Positions 10,760 to 21,997 of a stretch of DNA of 64,000 nt are shown in pieces. The DNA is from Euborellia annulipes (taxonomy: Eukaryota > Arthropoda > Insecta > Dermaptera > Anisolabididae), in the NCBI GenBank assembly GCA_023213315.1, contig JAKCPI010001932.1:1-64000 (forward strand), written 5' to 3'. Below the pieces are notes generated by a model, which was given only the letters and a program-made list of their open reading frames with translations, made no database searches and had not been told where the DNA came from. Numbering within the stretch: the stretch's first letter is position 1; each line of letters starts with the position of its first letter. The position numbers and the translations under genes are program-made.

Positions 10760-13700
10760 TTATCTTCTTACAGCGAAATCATCTTCAGAATTTTCTCTCC
10801 TTTGGAAACCATCACGACTTTGAAAACCATCACGTCTTTGGAAACCATCCCGACTTTGGAAACCATCACGTCTTTGGAAACGCCTTTGAAATGCCGCCTC
10901 AGGGTTGTTTCCAAGAGGAAGACGTTCAATTTCTTGAAATAAAAATTCTTCAAGAGGCTGGAAAAATATTTTTGATAATTAAAATATCAATTTTATATTA
11001 AAGAAAAGATTTTTGGAACTTACCTTATCTTCAATATGATTATTTTCTTTCAATTGTTTATAGAGACTCTGATATTCTCGAGTGAGGTCAGGATTGTTTA
11101 GCTTATTTACTGAATTTTCAACTTTTTTAATCTGCAATGAAATAAATAATTATGTATTAATTCTTAATAGGCTAGAGCGCAGAAAATATTATTAACAAGT
11201 AGGTAATAAATAAATATAACATACCATATCAATGGGAATAGTTTGAAGGGGCTTAGATGGATCAGGTCTTTCAAGCAACATTCTTAAAAGAGGTAATGTG
11301 TCATCTGGGCGTCCAAGATCAGCTAATACACCAACCTAAAAAAAATACATATTTTCTGGAATTAATTGTATTTGAAATTGTATGATGAAATTAATTTATT
11401 ATCCTTTTCTTTCTTCGAATCTAAGAGTCAAAAATGACGTTTCGATGCAAAAGATTGGATATTTTTAATTTTTAGCTATGTTTTAGCTATAGTTTTAAAT
11501 ACTTTATATATATATATATAATAAATACAGAATAAGTTGACAAACTCGTAGTGCCTCTAAATTTGAAAATTTGAGCTCTTTGGAAGACATCACGAGAAAA
11601 TTTATAATTTTAATAAAAACCTCAAAAGATATATTTCTTTAGTTAAATTTAAATGAGCTTGCTTTGCAGACCAATTTTTCTATTTATTTTTTTTTTTTTT
11701 GTATCCAAATAACAAAATTAAGGCAACACTCAACTTATTTTTTGCTTTTAATTGTTACTTAGTGGCAGGGAACTAAGTTAGTTTAGTTAAGAAGACAAAT
11801 TAGTGGTTTCCCACAGTCGACTGAGCTAAAAAAAAAACTTGATCCTGACTGATATCTGTAGGGTTGACCTTGACTGAAGAAAATACAGACAGTCAGACTA
11901 TTCGTGCAAGGGCTCCTTTAGATAAACAATTTTGCGATTTCCCCCTTCCTCATTTTGGTTATATCGCCTTCTAAGAATGCTGAGTGGCGGAAGTCCGATA
12001 TTGAACAATTCGAGAAAAGGCGTTTGAAAGTTCAAATGAATAGGCCAGAATCAATAGCAAAGAGTTGAATTTTCGTCACTTTACCACTCAAAAGAGAAGT
12101 CGTTTTAGCATCGCTTAACTCAGAAATTGAATTTTCGGACTTTCGCCACTCAGCAGGCGATATAATAAACACTTTTTATTGAAAATATTTTACCTTTACT
12201 TGAAAAATAATATATTAAAATAAATAATTACCCGGATAGCACGGACGGTAATATAATAATATTGTTTGCACGTTGCTAGTATTTTAAGAGCGACCATAGG
12301 TGCCTCTTGATTAAGCGCAAGGGCAGCCAAAAAGGTGTAGGCTCTTCGGAGGGGTTTATGTCCGCAATCTTTAATTTCTTTCCAGTTTTTTAAGCCTCTC
12401 TCCAAGCTTTCACGAGTATTCTAAAATATAATATATAGCACAATAAATATGTCATTTTAAATATTTTTTTTTTTTCTATGAGTGAATTTTTACCATTTTG
12501 TACAGAGCAGCGTAAGCAAGCACTACAGCATTTTTAGGAAATTGGATATCTTTCAACTGTCTTGTTTTAACAATATCAAATACTTCTAAGACTTGATCAT
12601 ATTTCTTATTTTTAAGTAAAAGGTCCATTAATATTTGATAAGTCGTCAACTGTTCAAAGAAAGTGTGCAATTCTTCTGATTTAAAAGACTAAAATTGACA
12701 AAATAGTAATAAATGTAAGTATATACAATATTTATGGAAAAATAAAAATGTGCAGCTTAATACCTTCAGAGCTTCATCAGGTTTATTTAAAATATGATAG
12801 AGTCGCATAACCACGGGACCAAAACGATATCTACCAAATATAATTTTCTTGTTTTGGCTATTGTATCTGAAATAAACAATAAACTAATTATTATAGGCTT
12901 ATAAAATGTTTGAAGGCAAATCCCGGAACCACATAAGTACTCGAGAACAATGGGTGCATAAATACCAAGAAATGGTTAGGAAGGGAACCAAATGAGGCAA
13001 AAATACAATTCTTTAAGGCAGGTTTACACGTCTCGATAAATCGTAAAGATTATTTCGATTTATCGTGGTGTGTAAACACGACATTGTATCGATTTATGCC
13101 GGCCGGCATCAATTTATTCAAATCGTAAAGATTTCACTCGATTCACATTTGCCATAGCATTGAAGTCGATAGCTGTCGAGAACGAAATATATCAATAAAT
13201 TGATAAATCGTAACGATGGGATTGACAAATTTATTGCTTCAATAAAAAGAGTACTATTTACATGCTACGATAAATCGTAACGATTTATTGATTTATTATC
13301 ATACAGCTATCGTCTTCAATGCAATGGCAAATGCAAACTGACAATGAGTGAAATTGTAGCGTTTTGCAGAAAGTGATGCCGGCCGGATAAATCTTAACAA
13401 TTCGATGATTACAACAAATTCGTACGATTTATCGTAGCGTGTAAACCTGCCTTTAGTTACAAAATAAAGTACAATAATTATTTTTCATAGTTTGGAGGGA
13501 AAATGGTGTGGGTTTTATGTAAAACATATTTATAAGTAAAATATGTGAGGGTTCACTAGGTTAAAAAGGAAAGAATTGTTTGAATTTATAACTCGATATA
13601 TTTAGGGCTATTAACCCATCCTTAGGAGTACAATGAGGGACAATATTAAGTCCCACCCAAACGTTTTTTACTTGTGATTATTTCATTGTTTTTATAAAAA

Positions 13701-15206
13701 AAATGAAAATATTTATTGGAAATTTTCTAGGTTTGATCCATTAAAGTTTCCATTAAAAAATATATAGTATTTATTTAAAAACAATGAAATAATCACACGT
13801 AGAAAACGTATGGGTGGGACTTAATATTGACCCTCACTATATGACTATCCAGTCCAGCCCGAGATATCGAGTTATAAATTCAAACAATTCTTTCATTTAT
13901 AACCTAGTGAAAACTAAGATATATTAAATTATTTTTCACTATAGTTCGTGTTTAAATCTGTATATTTCTCCCAAGTTTTTCTAATCGGTTCATGAAGAAT
14001 TCTGGTAAGTGCCACAGTTGCCTTCATCACATCTTTCTAATGGTCGGTGATGTAATGATTGTCCTTCCCAGAGGAAGTCGAAACACCACAATGTCCATAA
14101 TCTTGCAACAATCAATGAGTGAAAGATCACACAGCAAAAAGATTTTCGCAAGACAAAGTTTGAGCCTTTTCCTCACCCACTATGCTCTCTTTTTCTTCTT
14201 AAAGTGCATTCCACTTGTTCCCACAACTCAAAAGAGGGATTACAAGAGCAATCATGACACCATCGAAGATGGTGAAGACAAATTCATCACTTAGATCTTA
14301 GAAAGACCTTCTAAATGGAAAAAAAGTCACATATTGGAAGAAATATCTAGATATAAAGATGAGATATAATGAAAAATAAAAAGAATCAGACCGAGGCTGT
14401 GTTATTTTACAACAATGAGATCAAAATATATTTCAAAAAAAATAATTTTTTTTATTTCACTAAGGTAAAATTGAGTACTGATCTTTAGAGAATAGCTAAG
14501 ATTCAAATTTTTGTTTTCTAACAAACCGCTTCGAACTGAATGGTTTAGGACACATTTAGGAAACTGAAGCCTAGAGTTCCCCAAAGTTATTTAAATTTTT
14601 TTTAAATCATATGCAAAGGCCCAAGGCTAAATCTTTTCCTGGTTGGAAACTTCGGCCCCTAGGTGGATTCAATATTTTTTAACTCACTTATTTCCTCGTT
14701 ATTCAATACTTGAAAAAGAGGAAGCTGCCCTAGTAGGCAAAATAAATATATATGAAAAAGAAAGTGGTGCTTAAATCCAAAGTAAATATAAAATCAAGCC
14801 AATATCTATTCAATAAAAATATATTCTTACTTTTTAATCATTTTATCAAGTAAATTGATATCTTCTTCAGATCTGACTAAATGAATCATATTCTTTAGAT
14901 CCATACTTAATATCATGCTTTGTGAGTTGGGTTGAACGAATTCATTCATTTCACTCTTAAAATCGTCTTCGAATTCACCAAACTGTACTTTGATCTTTTC
15001 TTGGGTCCTTTCAAATCCATCTAATCCAAGTGCTTGGGCACTATATAAATTTCTTACAGCTGAAAATAAAATAAATATAATAATGTTGAGTATTAATTTA
15101 TAAGTTATATAAGCACAATGCCGGCACCTTGTTTGGATTGTCCAATACAGAGTTTTTGAGTTGAATGTAATAAGCCTTTGAACGCTCGAGCGGTATACGA
15201 AGTCAT
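10760..15206 (-). CDS. PTCD2: PTCD2-like mitochondrial PPR protein, copy A
   Basis: Eight exons on the minus strand: 15206-15128, 15059-14831, 12866-12764, 12688-12494, 12420-12232, 11335-11225, 11131-11024 and 10957-10760. All junctions are GT-AG and keep frame, giving about 403 residues, close to the family's usual length. Recognisable segments are FGPVVMRLYHILNKPDEALK, LMDLLLKN..VFDIVKTRQL, FPKNAVVLAYAALYKM and LRRA.TFLAALALNQ. PTCD2 is a pentatricopeptide-repeat RNA-binding protein of the mitochondrial matrix, linked in mammals to cytochrome b mRNA maturation. The last exon holds an 18-nt minisatellite coding (R/S)RDGFQ repeats. Compared with copy B it ends about a dozen codons early: a TAA replaces the CAA of copy B. 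Copy B is at 25273-28440. PTCD2 is the most likely family, but the name rests on recalled similarity. Confidence 0.85.
11340..12220. other. PTCD2-A intron 5, no separate feature
   Basis: Intronic DNA with a short TA repeat near 11508-11521. Copy B lacks about 11490-11640 of it. No coding signal seen. Confidence 0.6.
13016..13452. mobile_element. PIF/Harbinger-like MITE in PTCD2-A intron 2
   Basis: The ends aggcaggtttacacg (left) and its inverted copy (right) continue as cgataaatcgta-like inverted repeats. The 3-bp duplication TTA (13013-13015 and 13453-13455) fits the TWA target preference of PIF/Harbinger. In copy B only the first about 50 bp remain (about 27590-27645), because a deletion in copy B removed the rest plus about 950 bp more. 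Confidence 0.75.
13550..13915. repeat. Palindromic repeat in PTCD2-A intron 2
   Basis: Outer arms: agaattgtttgaatttataa (left) matches its reverse complement near 13870-13895. Inner arms: gacaatattaagtcccaccc matches its reverse complement near 13815-13838. A diverged relative is at 42630-42790. No coding capacity. Confidence 0.75.
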
Positions 15207-15359
15207 TTTAGAATAATTTTATTCCTTTTTATAAATTTTACTTAATAAAATGATATTAAAAATAATTAATGAATGATGAAACACATGTATTAGTCAATGG
15301 ATGAAATTGAAGAGACCATAGATAATATAGATTGGAAAGCCTGTCAAACTTCTCAAATG

Positions 15360-16133
15360 TTTGTTCGGCAGCCGGCCAGGTGGCGTTCGAAGCGTGGCTC
15401 CGCTCTAGGCTCCGCCCACCAATATGCTCTCCCAAATCATTCTATACCAAAATATAACTAATATATATATATATATATATATATGCGAAGATAAGTTTTC
15501 TCGGGTTGAGTCGCGTGTGATGTTGAGATTTACTCGACGTTTCGGCTCTCCTTTTGGAGCCATTTTCAAGAGTATGGAATTAGGGTGGAATTGTTGGGAT
15601 GGTTTGTTTACGAGGTCGCAGTCTTGCTGGTCCCCAGGTCAATTTGGATGCCTCAGAGGCTTGGTTTGGTCTCTGAGAGCAGGAGGAAGGTTGAGTGTGT
15701 GTAATTGCGTTTGTGTTCGGTTTAGGTTGACTACGGGGCCTCAGTCTGCCTCCCCAAGTCGATGTGTTGTTGGTTTGGTTAGTGGATGTGTTAGGAGATT
15801 GGGTTTGTTTCTGAGATTTAGATTGGGTGTGTGTGTGTCTGATCGTGTCTGTGTTTAATTTAGGTTGACTTTGGGGCCTCAATCTGCCTACTCCCCCAGT
15901 CGATGTATTGCCGGATGTTTCCGAGGCTTGTGTTTGTCTTTGAGATGTGTTGGGTTGTGTGGTGGCGGTTTGCGTGTTGATGGTCGAAGTGATTTGTGTT
16001 TTGGTTTTTCTTACTGCTATGGCGCTCGAGGTCTTGATGCTTGATGGTTAGTTGACGACTGGGCAGTAAGAAAAACCAAAACACAAATCACTTCGACCAT
16101 CAACACGCAAACCGCCACCACACAACCCAACAC
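15360..16133. repeat. Composite repeat block adjoining truncated IARS2
   Basis: The block contains a TA microsatellite (15463-15484), the module gttgagatttactcgacgtt...ggagcc (about 15510-15570, also at 53190-53235), then about three degenerate units sharing gggcctca.tctgcctcc, related in inverse to 53910-54110. Frames across it encode only low-complexity peptides. The last part is a hairpin: 15947-16013 is inverted at 16064-16133. Confidence 0.75.
15947..16133. repeat. Inverted repeat at the IARS2 break
   Basis: Two about 70-bp arms, e.g. tgttgggttgtgtggtggcg and its reverse complement, surround a loop of about 50 bp. Recognisable IARS2 coding sequence begins directly beyond the right arm. 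Confidence 0.9.
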
Positions 16134-17959
16134 AGCTCAAGAGAGAGCAAAAATGGTCAACTAACTTGGATGATACGTGAACGGATTCATCTTTTTGAAT
16201 TAAAGCTGGAATCGGAACGCCCCAAGAGCGTTGCCTCGAAATACACCAATAAGGCCGTTGGCGGATGCCTTGTATAATTTGTTTTGTCCAATCACCTAAG
16301 AAAATATATAAAAAAATTGAATAAAAGAAAAAATAGAAAATTAATTTACTTACTCTTAACGTCTTGAAGAGCCTTCTCAGCCAAAACTTCTAATTTCGGG
16401 GTATCAATAAACCACTGCCAAGAACAACGAATTATCACTGGTTTTTTGGTTCGCCAATCATATGGATAATTATGTTCAATGCTATGTTCTTCAATCAATA
16501 ATCCCATTTCTCTTAATCGATTTAAAACAGCCTGATTTCCTGAACTTAGCACTTCAAGTCCTTCAAATTCTTCACCAACTTCGTTCGTTAAACATCCGTT
16601 TTCATTCGCTACAGAAATAATCTTTTAAAGAAAGAAAGAAATGAAATAAATATAAACAACAAAGTTTTTAATTATTATGGGAGTTTTTAATTATAGACCA
16701 CATTTAATATTAATTATTTATTAAAAATAATAATAGTGTGCACTGCTTATTCTGCAGTCGTTTTTAAGTACTGTGCCCTTGCTTCGAATCAAGTGAACTA
16801 AACTCTAAGGTAATATAATACTAAATGAGAAAAATGATAAATATATATTGTTTGATTATTGTATTATAAATATTATTGGAAAAATATAATAATAATATTT
16901 TGTACCATCTATGTTAAAAAATCAAATTGAAAAAACTTATTGTAACATCATGCTTTTTATGTAATCACTTTCTTTGATGATGGTGTCTTACTTCAAGGGA
17001 ATGAATGTAGATGGCGCTGAAGTTTGTGTCTAACTTCATAGAAATGACTGTAGATGGCGTTGACGTCTTTACAGAATGAATAAGCAGACGAATCGTTGTA
17101 GAGTATTTATATTTTTAAAATAAAATTATAATTCTAGCCGCGCCGCCCGCCTTCGGGGTTTTAGTATAATACAAAATGTGGTTTATAATTAAAAACTCCC
17201 ATAATAATAATAAAAACCACAAAAGCTTTAATAAACACAAAGTTTTTAATATTGGAAATAGAATATTTACTGGAAGTTTGTAGCGTAAAGCCTCTAAAAA
17301 GTCCTCTTGCCCGTGACCCGGTGCTAAATGCACTATTCCTGTGCCTTTATCTTTCGTTACATGGCCACAAGACAATAACGGACTTTCTTTATCTAAATTC
17401 CAAGGGTGTTTATAGACGACCCCTTTCAAGTCATCAGCTGATAGATACATAATAGGCTGAAACAAAATTTTTTTATTTAATTAAAAGAAATATTAAGATA
17501 ATTCAAATTTATTGATTATACCTCCAGAGATAAACCGATTTTTTTTTTAATCGATTCAAGACAATCTATAGCAATAAGCCATAAATCATTTTTATCAGAA
17601 GCTTTTACGATACAATATTTTAGTTGTTCACTGAAATCAAAAATAGTCAAAAGTTGGAATGACGTAAATAAAGCATTTAAAAAGGAGATTAAATTGAGAG
17701 ACATTAATTAAGAAGGTGAAGATGAGATCAGTCGACTTTAAAAATTAAATATCTGGCGGAAAAAATTTTTTTTTGTTAGGAATTACATCTTGATTTCAGT
17801 ATGATATATATATCCAGGCCACATGGAGCGGGGGCGAAGTCTACGCCTCATGGATCGTCAACTGGGTGGCGTCATTCATTTTTGGTTGTTTATCTTATTG
17901 TTATCTACACGTTCTTTTAATTTTACTTTCTCTTACCTATGTATATATGTAATATATAT

Positions 17960-18610
17960 ATAGAGAGAAAGTATTGGATTCATGTCAAAAATTCGATGTC
18001 GAGATTTTGATGGATCTTCACGTTTTGAGGTCCCCTGAATCCAAAAAAGTGGTTTTCGCGACATGGTCTGTGTGTGTGTGTGGGTGGGTGGGTGTGTGTG
18101 TGTGTGTGTTCAATTTTAAGCATGAAGGAATTGAGCTAGGAGGTTGAAATTTTATATTTAAGTTAAACAGCCCCCGGGACCGGAAAAATAAGCTTTTAAT
18201 CAAAATCGGCCAAAGAGTACTAGTACTTTACTGATGTACTTTTTCAGTTTTTTTCGATTTTCTCAAAATTTGCTCCAACGATTTTTTTTAAAATTCAAAA
18301 ATCAATTATTTTTTAGATGCTCTTTAAAATGTATATTCTCATTTTGCGATTGAAATCTTCTGAAGACCACTTTACTCCTGTATTTCATAGGGAAGATAGG
18401 AGAAATGGTTGTCATGGTAACAAAATATAAATATTTTCCCATACTTATAAATTTTACATCTTGAATTCATATGTTCCGTACTGTCGGGAACTAAATATAT
18501 GTCGACACAAAAAATCTGGTGTGACAAGCACAGAACACAACTTTCGATTACCGAAGGTAAGAGAAAGTTGTGTGCTGTGCGCCAGTCACACCAGATTTTT
18601 ATTACCTCTA
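17960..18610 (+). repeat. Interspersed repeat R1 plus hairpin R2
   Basis: R1 (ttcatgtcaaaaattcgatg, a TG microsatellite near 18068-18110, agcatgaaggaattgagcta, agtactagtactttactgat) is nearly identical to 62780-63250. It is followed by R2 (18465-18605), a hairpin whose arms aatctggtgtgac, agcacagaacacaactttc are repeated inverted after a short loop. Confidence 0.85.
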
Positions 18611-18676
18611 AAAGTGGCGAAAAGATATTTCCAATCTTTGCTATTCATTCTGGCCTATTCATTTGTGGCCCGGCTA

Positions 18677-18935
18677 TATTTTTTTTTTTTTTTTAAACAC
18701 TCGCACTTTTTTCCCATTCACACACGCATTGGTCGTTTCGACTTAGGCCATTTAGGACTTTAAACGATACTCGTTATTTGTAAATATATCTTTTGGGGTC
18801 CAGGCATTTTTATTTAAGCTATTTGATATACAAATGGCTTAAATAAAATCATCGGATTACCTGGGATCTGAACCCTCGATCCTTGGTATACAAGGCAGGC
18901 GCGCTACCAGCTACGCCAAACCCGAGGGCGTGAAG
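18677..18935 (-). mobile_element. tRNA-derived SINE, family S1
   Basis: Read on the minus strand, a tRNA-like head (ggcgtagctggtagcgcgcc, then gggttcagatccc as B-box) leads into a conserved body (tttatttaagccattt, aatgcctggacccc, atggcctaagt) and ends in an A-run. Other copies: 30164-30335 (-), 40325-40570 (+), 58060-58240 (-, headless), 63260-63531 (+). Confidence 0.88.
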
Positions 18936-20262
18936 AACTTTATAACATTTATTTCGAGACATGAATACAATAACAATAAGATAAACAACCAACAATGAAT
19001 GACGTCAGTCACGTGATAATCCAAGTGGCGCAGATTTCGCCCCGCTTCCAGGTGGCCTATATATCATATATCACAGTAATATAAAAAAATATATAAAAAA
19101 TTTTTTAAATATATTTTTCCGGTTGAAATCAAGACCTGATCTCTTTTTATTGAAATTTCAAGTTGTATTTGTTTTGATACTCGCCTGATGCCTAATCCTT
19201 GATTGGCAGGAATAGTCCAAGGTTGCGTTGTCCAGACAAGGGCAGAACAAGGCTCAGAAATAGCATTGACATTTTTGAGAGCAACTTTAAAATAAGCACA
19301 TTGACTTTTATGATTTGTTGAATATTCTAATTCCGCTTCAGCTAATGCCGTGTGTGCAGAAGGGGACCAATAGACAGGTTTTTTCGCCCGATAAATTAAA
19401 CCTTTTTGATAAAGTTTCTCAAACATTTGTAATTCTGTCATTATATACTCAGAATCGCATGTGATATAAGGATCATTCCAATCTGCGAGTATCGCCCAAT
19501 TCCGAAATGCTGCTTTTTGTTTTTCTAAAGCTTCCAAGGCAAATTTTCTGGCTGAAAATTTGTAATTTATTATTTAAATAGTCGAAATATAATGTAAAAA
19601 AAAGCTAGTACAAATAATTTTTTTTAGTACATTTTGACAATACTTAATCAGGATTCTAGATCTAGACAAAACGTCTCAAAATAATTACTCTGCTCCTTTG
19701 TTCCACATATATATATTTTTCATCTTTAAGAGCAACTAATTATAAATGAACAAACCTTTTTGTCTTATTTCCAGAGGTCTTAGATTAGATTTAGAATTTT
19801 TCAGAGTTTTCAACTCAATAGGCAAGCCATGGCAGTCCCAACCTGGTTGGAAATGAAGTTTTCGGCCTTTTAATAATTCAAATCTTCCTAAAATATCTTT
19901 AAGAATTTTATTAACGGCATGTCCCAGGTGAACATCCCCATTGGCATAGGGGGGACCATCGTGAAGAATAAATTCATTGGTATTTGAAAGATTTGCTCGC
20001 TGCCAAGCGTACAATTTATCCAAATTCAATCGCTTTAAAGAAAAATAGACTATAATATTGAATAAATGAAATAAAGGAAGCAATTAATTACCTTTTGAAT
20101 TTGACATTCGTGTTCATACTTTTGTGATGCTGATATTTTATGGGGCATTTTGGTTTTAGGTAAATGAATAGTAGCACCATAATTAGAGTAATAAATTTGA
20201 TTGTATTTAGAAGAATAAACTGTTCTTGTAAATAAAGAATATCTTGAAAGGGAGGAGATCAT

Positions 20263-20475
20263 CGAAACAAGATATATTTGTATTTATAATAGTTGATATT
20301 TTATAAAAAAAAAAAAACTCTATTAAGATAGATAATTACTTTTCGGAAATATGTTTATTAAAATAAATATTTAATTCTAAAGGAAAAAAAATTCCATAAA
20401 TATTTTATACAGGTTATTTCGTTTGATATGACATTTATTCTAAAATTTTAAATTTAATTCATATTTTAAACTAAA
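20263..20475. other. Upstream region of IARS2 gene
   Basis: AT-rich, with no clear promoter motif and no gene seen. Confidence 0.4.
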
Positions 20476-20974
20476 GGCTCTATTCACACGGGGATACTCA
20501 AATCTCGGATACTTGTCGACTAGTAGACTCGAGACTGGTAGCCTCGAGACTGTAGTTGCCTGTCACATTCACACGGCCGCTACTTAAATCGCGAGTATCC
20601 TATCAACCTACTCAGTTCCCTCCAAATTTTAAACATCAATATTTGAAGGGACAAAAAGTTATTCTTAATAATTACTCTGATATTGTTAATAAAATTTTGT
20701 ATAGTTTGTATTTGGTTAACTTGCTTTCTTCATTTTGAATAAATATGGCCTCCAAGACCTTAAATTAAAAAAAAAAAACTGCTATAAAAAAAAAAATAAA
20801 TAAATAAAATAAAACACTCGATTATTTGTTTACAATTAATAAATAATTTTAAACAAATAAATATTTTGGGTTATTTCTCAATTTTTTTCGCCATTGGATT
20901 ATACATGTCAAGTCTCTTCGCTACCCAGTATCCTAGTTGCTCGGAGATTTGAGTATCCCCGTGTGAATACAGCC
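20476..20974. mobile_element. MITE with Harbinger-like termini
   Basis: The ends ggctctattcacacggggat and, inverted at the right, ggctgtattcacacggggat continue as tactcaaatctc on both sides. The flanking aaa on both sides is compatible with a 3-bp duplication. A short subterminal repeat containing ctcgagact occurs on the left. No transposase. Confidence 0.7.
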
Positions 20975-21166
20975 AAAGAGTGCAACTCTTTAGATTAAGG
21001 CGCTTAAAATAAATAAAATAGATAGAAATTATAGGCCTATATGACCTAAGATGCCGAAATTAAAAAAAAAATAAATATAATTTGAGAGAGCATTGAAGAC
21101 AAATTTCATATTAATGTGCCGAGGAGGTTTAGGGAAAAGGAATTAGTATATAATGAGGCAGGGCAG

Positions 21167-21791
21167 CAGTGGCGTCATTTGGGGGGGGGGGGCGGGGGGC
21201 ATTTGCCCCTCCCCCCAAGGGCTCTGATTTTTATAAAATTTTATATTATTCTAAATAAAATACTCCAAAATACATCTACGAGTATACAAACTGTACAAAA
21301 TTAAACAATTAATTAAATTAAATATGTTTTGAGTCAGTGGCGCAACCAGGATTTGCTCCTGGGGGGGGGTTCCGGGGGGGGAGCTGATCTCAAATATTTT
21401 TCTGTGAAAATATTTTTTTTTCTCAGAACCGAAGTTTTTTTGCCTTGCGGGGAAATTTTTTCCAGTCCGTAAAAATATTTTACCTTTTTTTTAGAGACGC
21501 TAAATTTTTGCCGCCCCGTGGAACCAAATTTTTCCCCATGTGCCGCCTGCGGAACCAAATTTTTTTCCATGCGCCGCCCGCGGAATATTTCCTCTTTTGC
21601 GGAACCGAAATGATTATACTTTTCTTTTCTATTTGTAATATATATATTTTGATTTTTTTATCTCCTGGGGGGGGGGTTGAAACCCTAAACCCCCCTGGTT
21701 GCGCCTATGTTTTGAGTACCCATTTGTAAATAAATTTTAAGAAAAAAAAAATGTTTGCCCCCCCCAAGAAAAAGTTGAAATGACGCCACTG
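21167..21791. mobile_element. hAT MITE (host of a nested MITE)
   Basis: The termini are cagtggcgtcattt and its exact inverse aaatgacgccactg. An exact 8-bp target duplication cagggcag flanks it (21159-21166 and 21792-21799). It is interrupted by a second hAT MITE at 21335-21709. Confidence 0.92.
21335..21709. mobile_element. hAT MITE nested in another hAT MITE
   Basis: The termini are cagtggcgcaaccagg and, inverted, cataggcgcaaccagg. The 8-bp target duplication is ttttgagt (21327-21334 and 21710-21717). The interior resembles, in inverse, the element at 59469-59774 (shared gtccgtaaaaatattttacc, atatatattttgattttttt). Confidence 0.92.
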
Positions 21792-21997
21792 CAGGGCAGT
21801 AACGAGGGCGTGGCAAAACAGGCTTCCGCCACGGGCGCAACTGGGCTGGGAGGGCGCAAAACAAAGAAGACAGACCTATTTATGAGCTGCACGAGTTTTT
21901 TTTATTAGGGTCTGACCGAAATAAGATTTTCAACCGAAATCGAATTTCGGCCTCAATCTTAGTTTAGTAACCGAAACCGAAACTAAAAAAAAAAAGT

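Larger units (their letters stand above)
2157..15335. repeat. Segmental duplication, copy A
   Basis: This stretch matches 22484-28555 in the same orientation, excluding later insertions. Shared blocks are the right arm of a palindrome, a 3.4-5.6 kb intergenic block, and the whole PTCD2 gene with its introns. Private to copy A are a hAT element (3672-4760), a Ty3/gypsy element (5642-10572) and about 1.35 kb of intron 2 (about 13065-14412). The left edge falls inside the left arm of the palindrome, about 170 bp from its centre. Both copies stop matching about 130 bp upstream of the PTCD2 start codon. Confidence 0.9.
17800..19075. mobile_element. TIR transposon filling IARS2 intron 3
   Basis: Imperfect inverted terminal repeats of about 95 bp: 17807-17900 (from ccaggccacatgga through ggttgtttatcttattgtta) match the reverse complement of 18970-19070. 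No transposase is recognisable. The interior holds an R1/R2 repeat (about 17960-18610) and a SINE (18677-18935), so this is a nested set. The terminal DNA is a TA run, so the target duplication cannot be read. Confidence 0.75.
16134..20262 (-). pseudogene. IARS2: Mitochondrial isoleucyl-tRNA synthetase, 5' half only
   Basis: Minus-strand exons: 20262-20092, 20032-19756, 19551-19185, 17630-17522, 17456-17271, 16621-16354 and the start of a seventh, 16295 to about 16134. The product charges mitochondrial tRNA-Ile. It shows a basic N-terminal leader, the class I HIGH signature HLGH in [28 protein letters not shown], editing-domain motifs WTTQPWTIPANQ and GTGIVHLAPGHG, YDWRTKKPVIIR and RPYWCISRQR.WGVPIP. 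Frames join cleanly, but exon 3 requires a GC donor (AG followed by GCGAGT) so that IPANQGLGI joins SEQLKYCIVK. Sequence resembling the gene stops at the palindrome at 16133: the KMSKS loop and anticodon-binding domain are nowhere in the window. It is either a truncated copy or an assembly break inside the gene. Confidence 0.85.

Noticed and set aside
15424..15882. Overlapping open frames on both strands in the repeat beside IARS2
   Set aside because: Low-complexity peptides from degenerate tandem units; both strands open is typical of biased composition.
18865..18935. tRNA-like sequence that might be called a tRNA gene
   Set aside because: The acceptor stem does not close and the SINE body with A-tail follows; the same unit recurs at four other sites.
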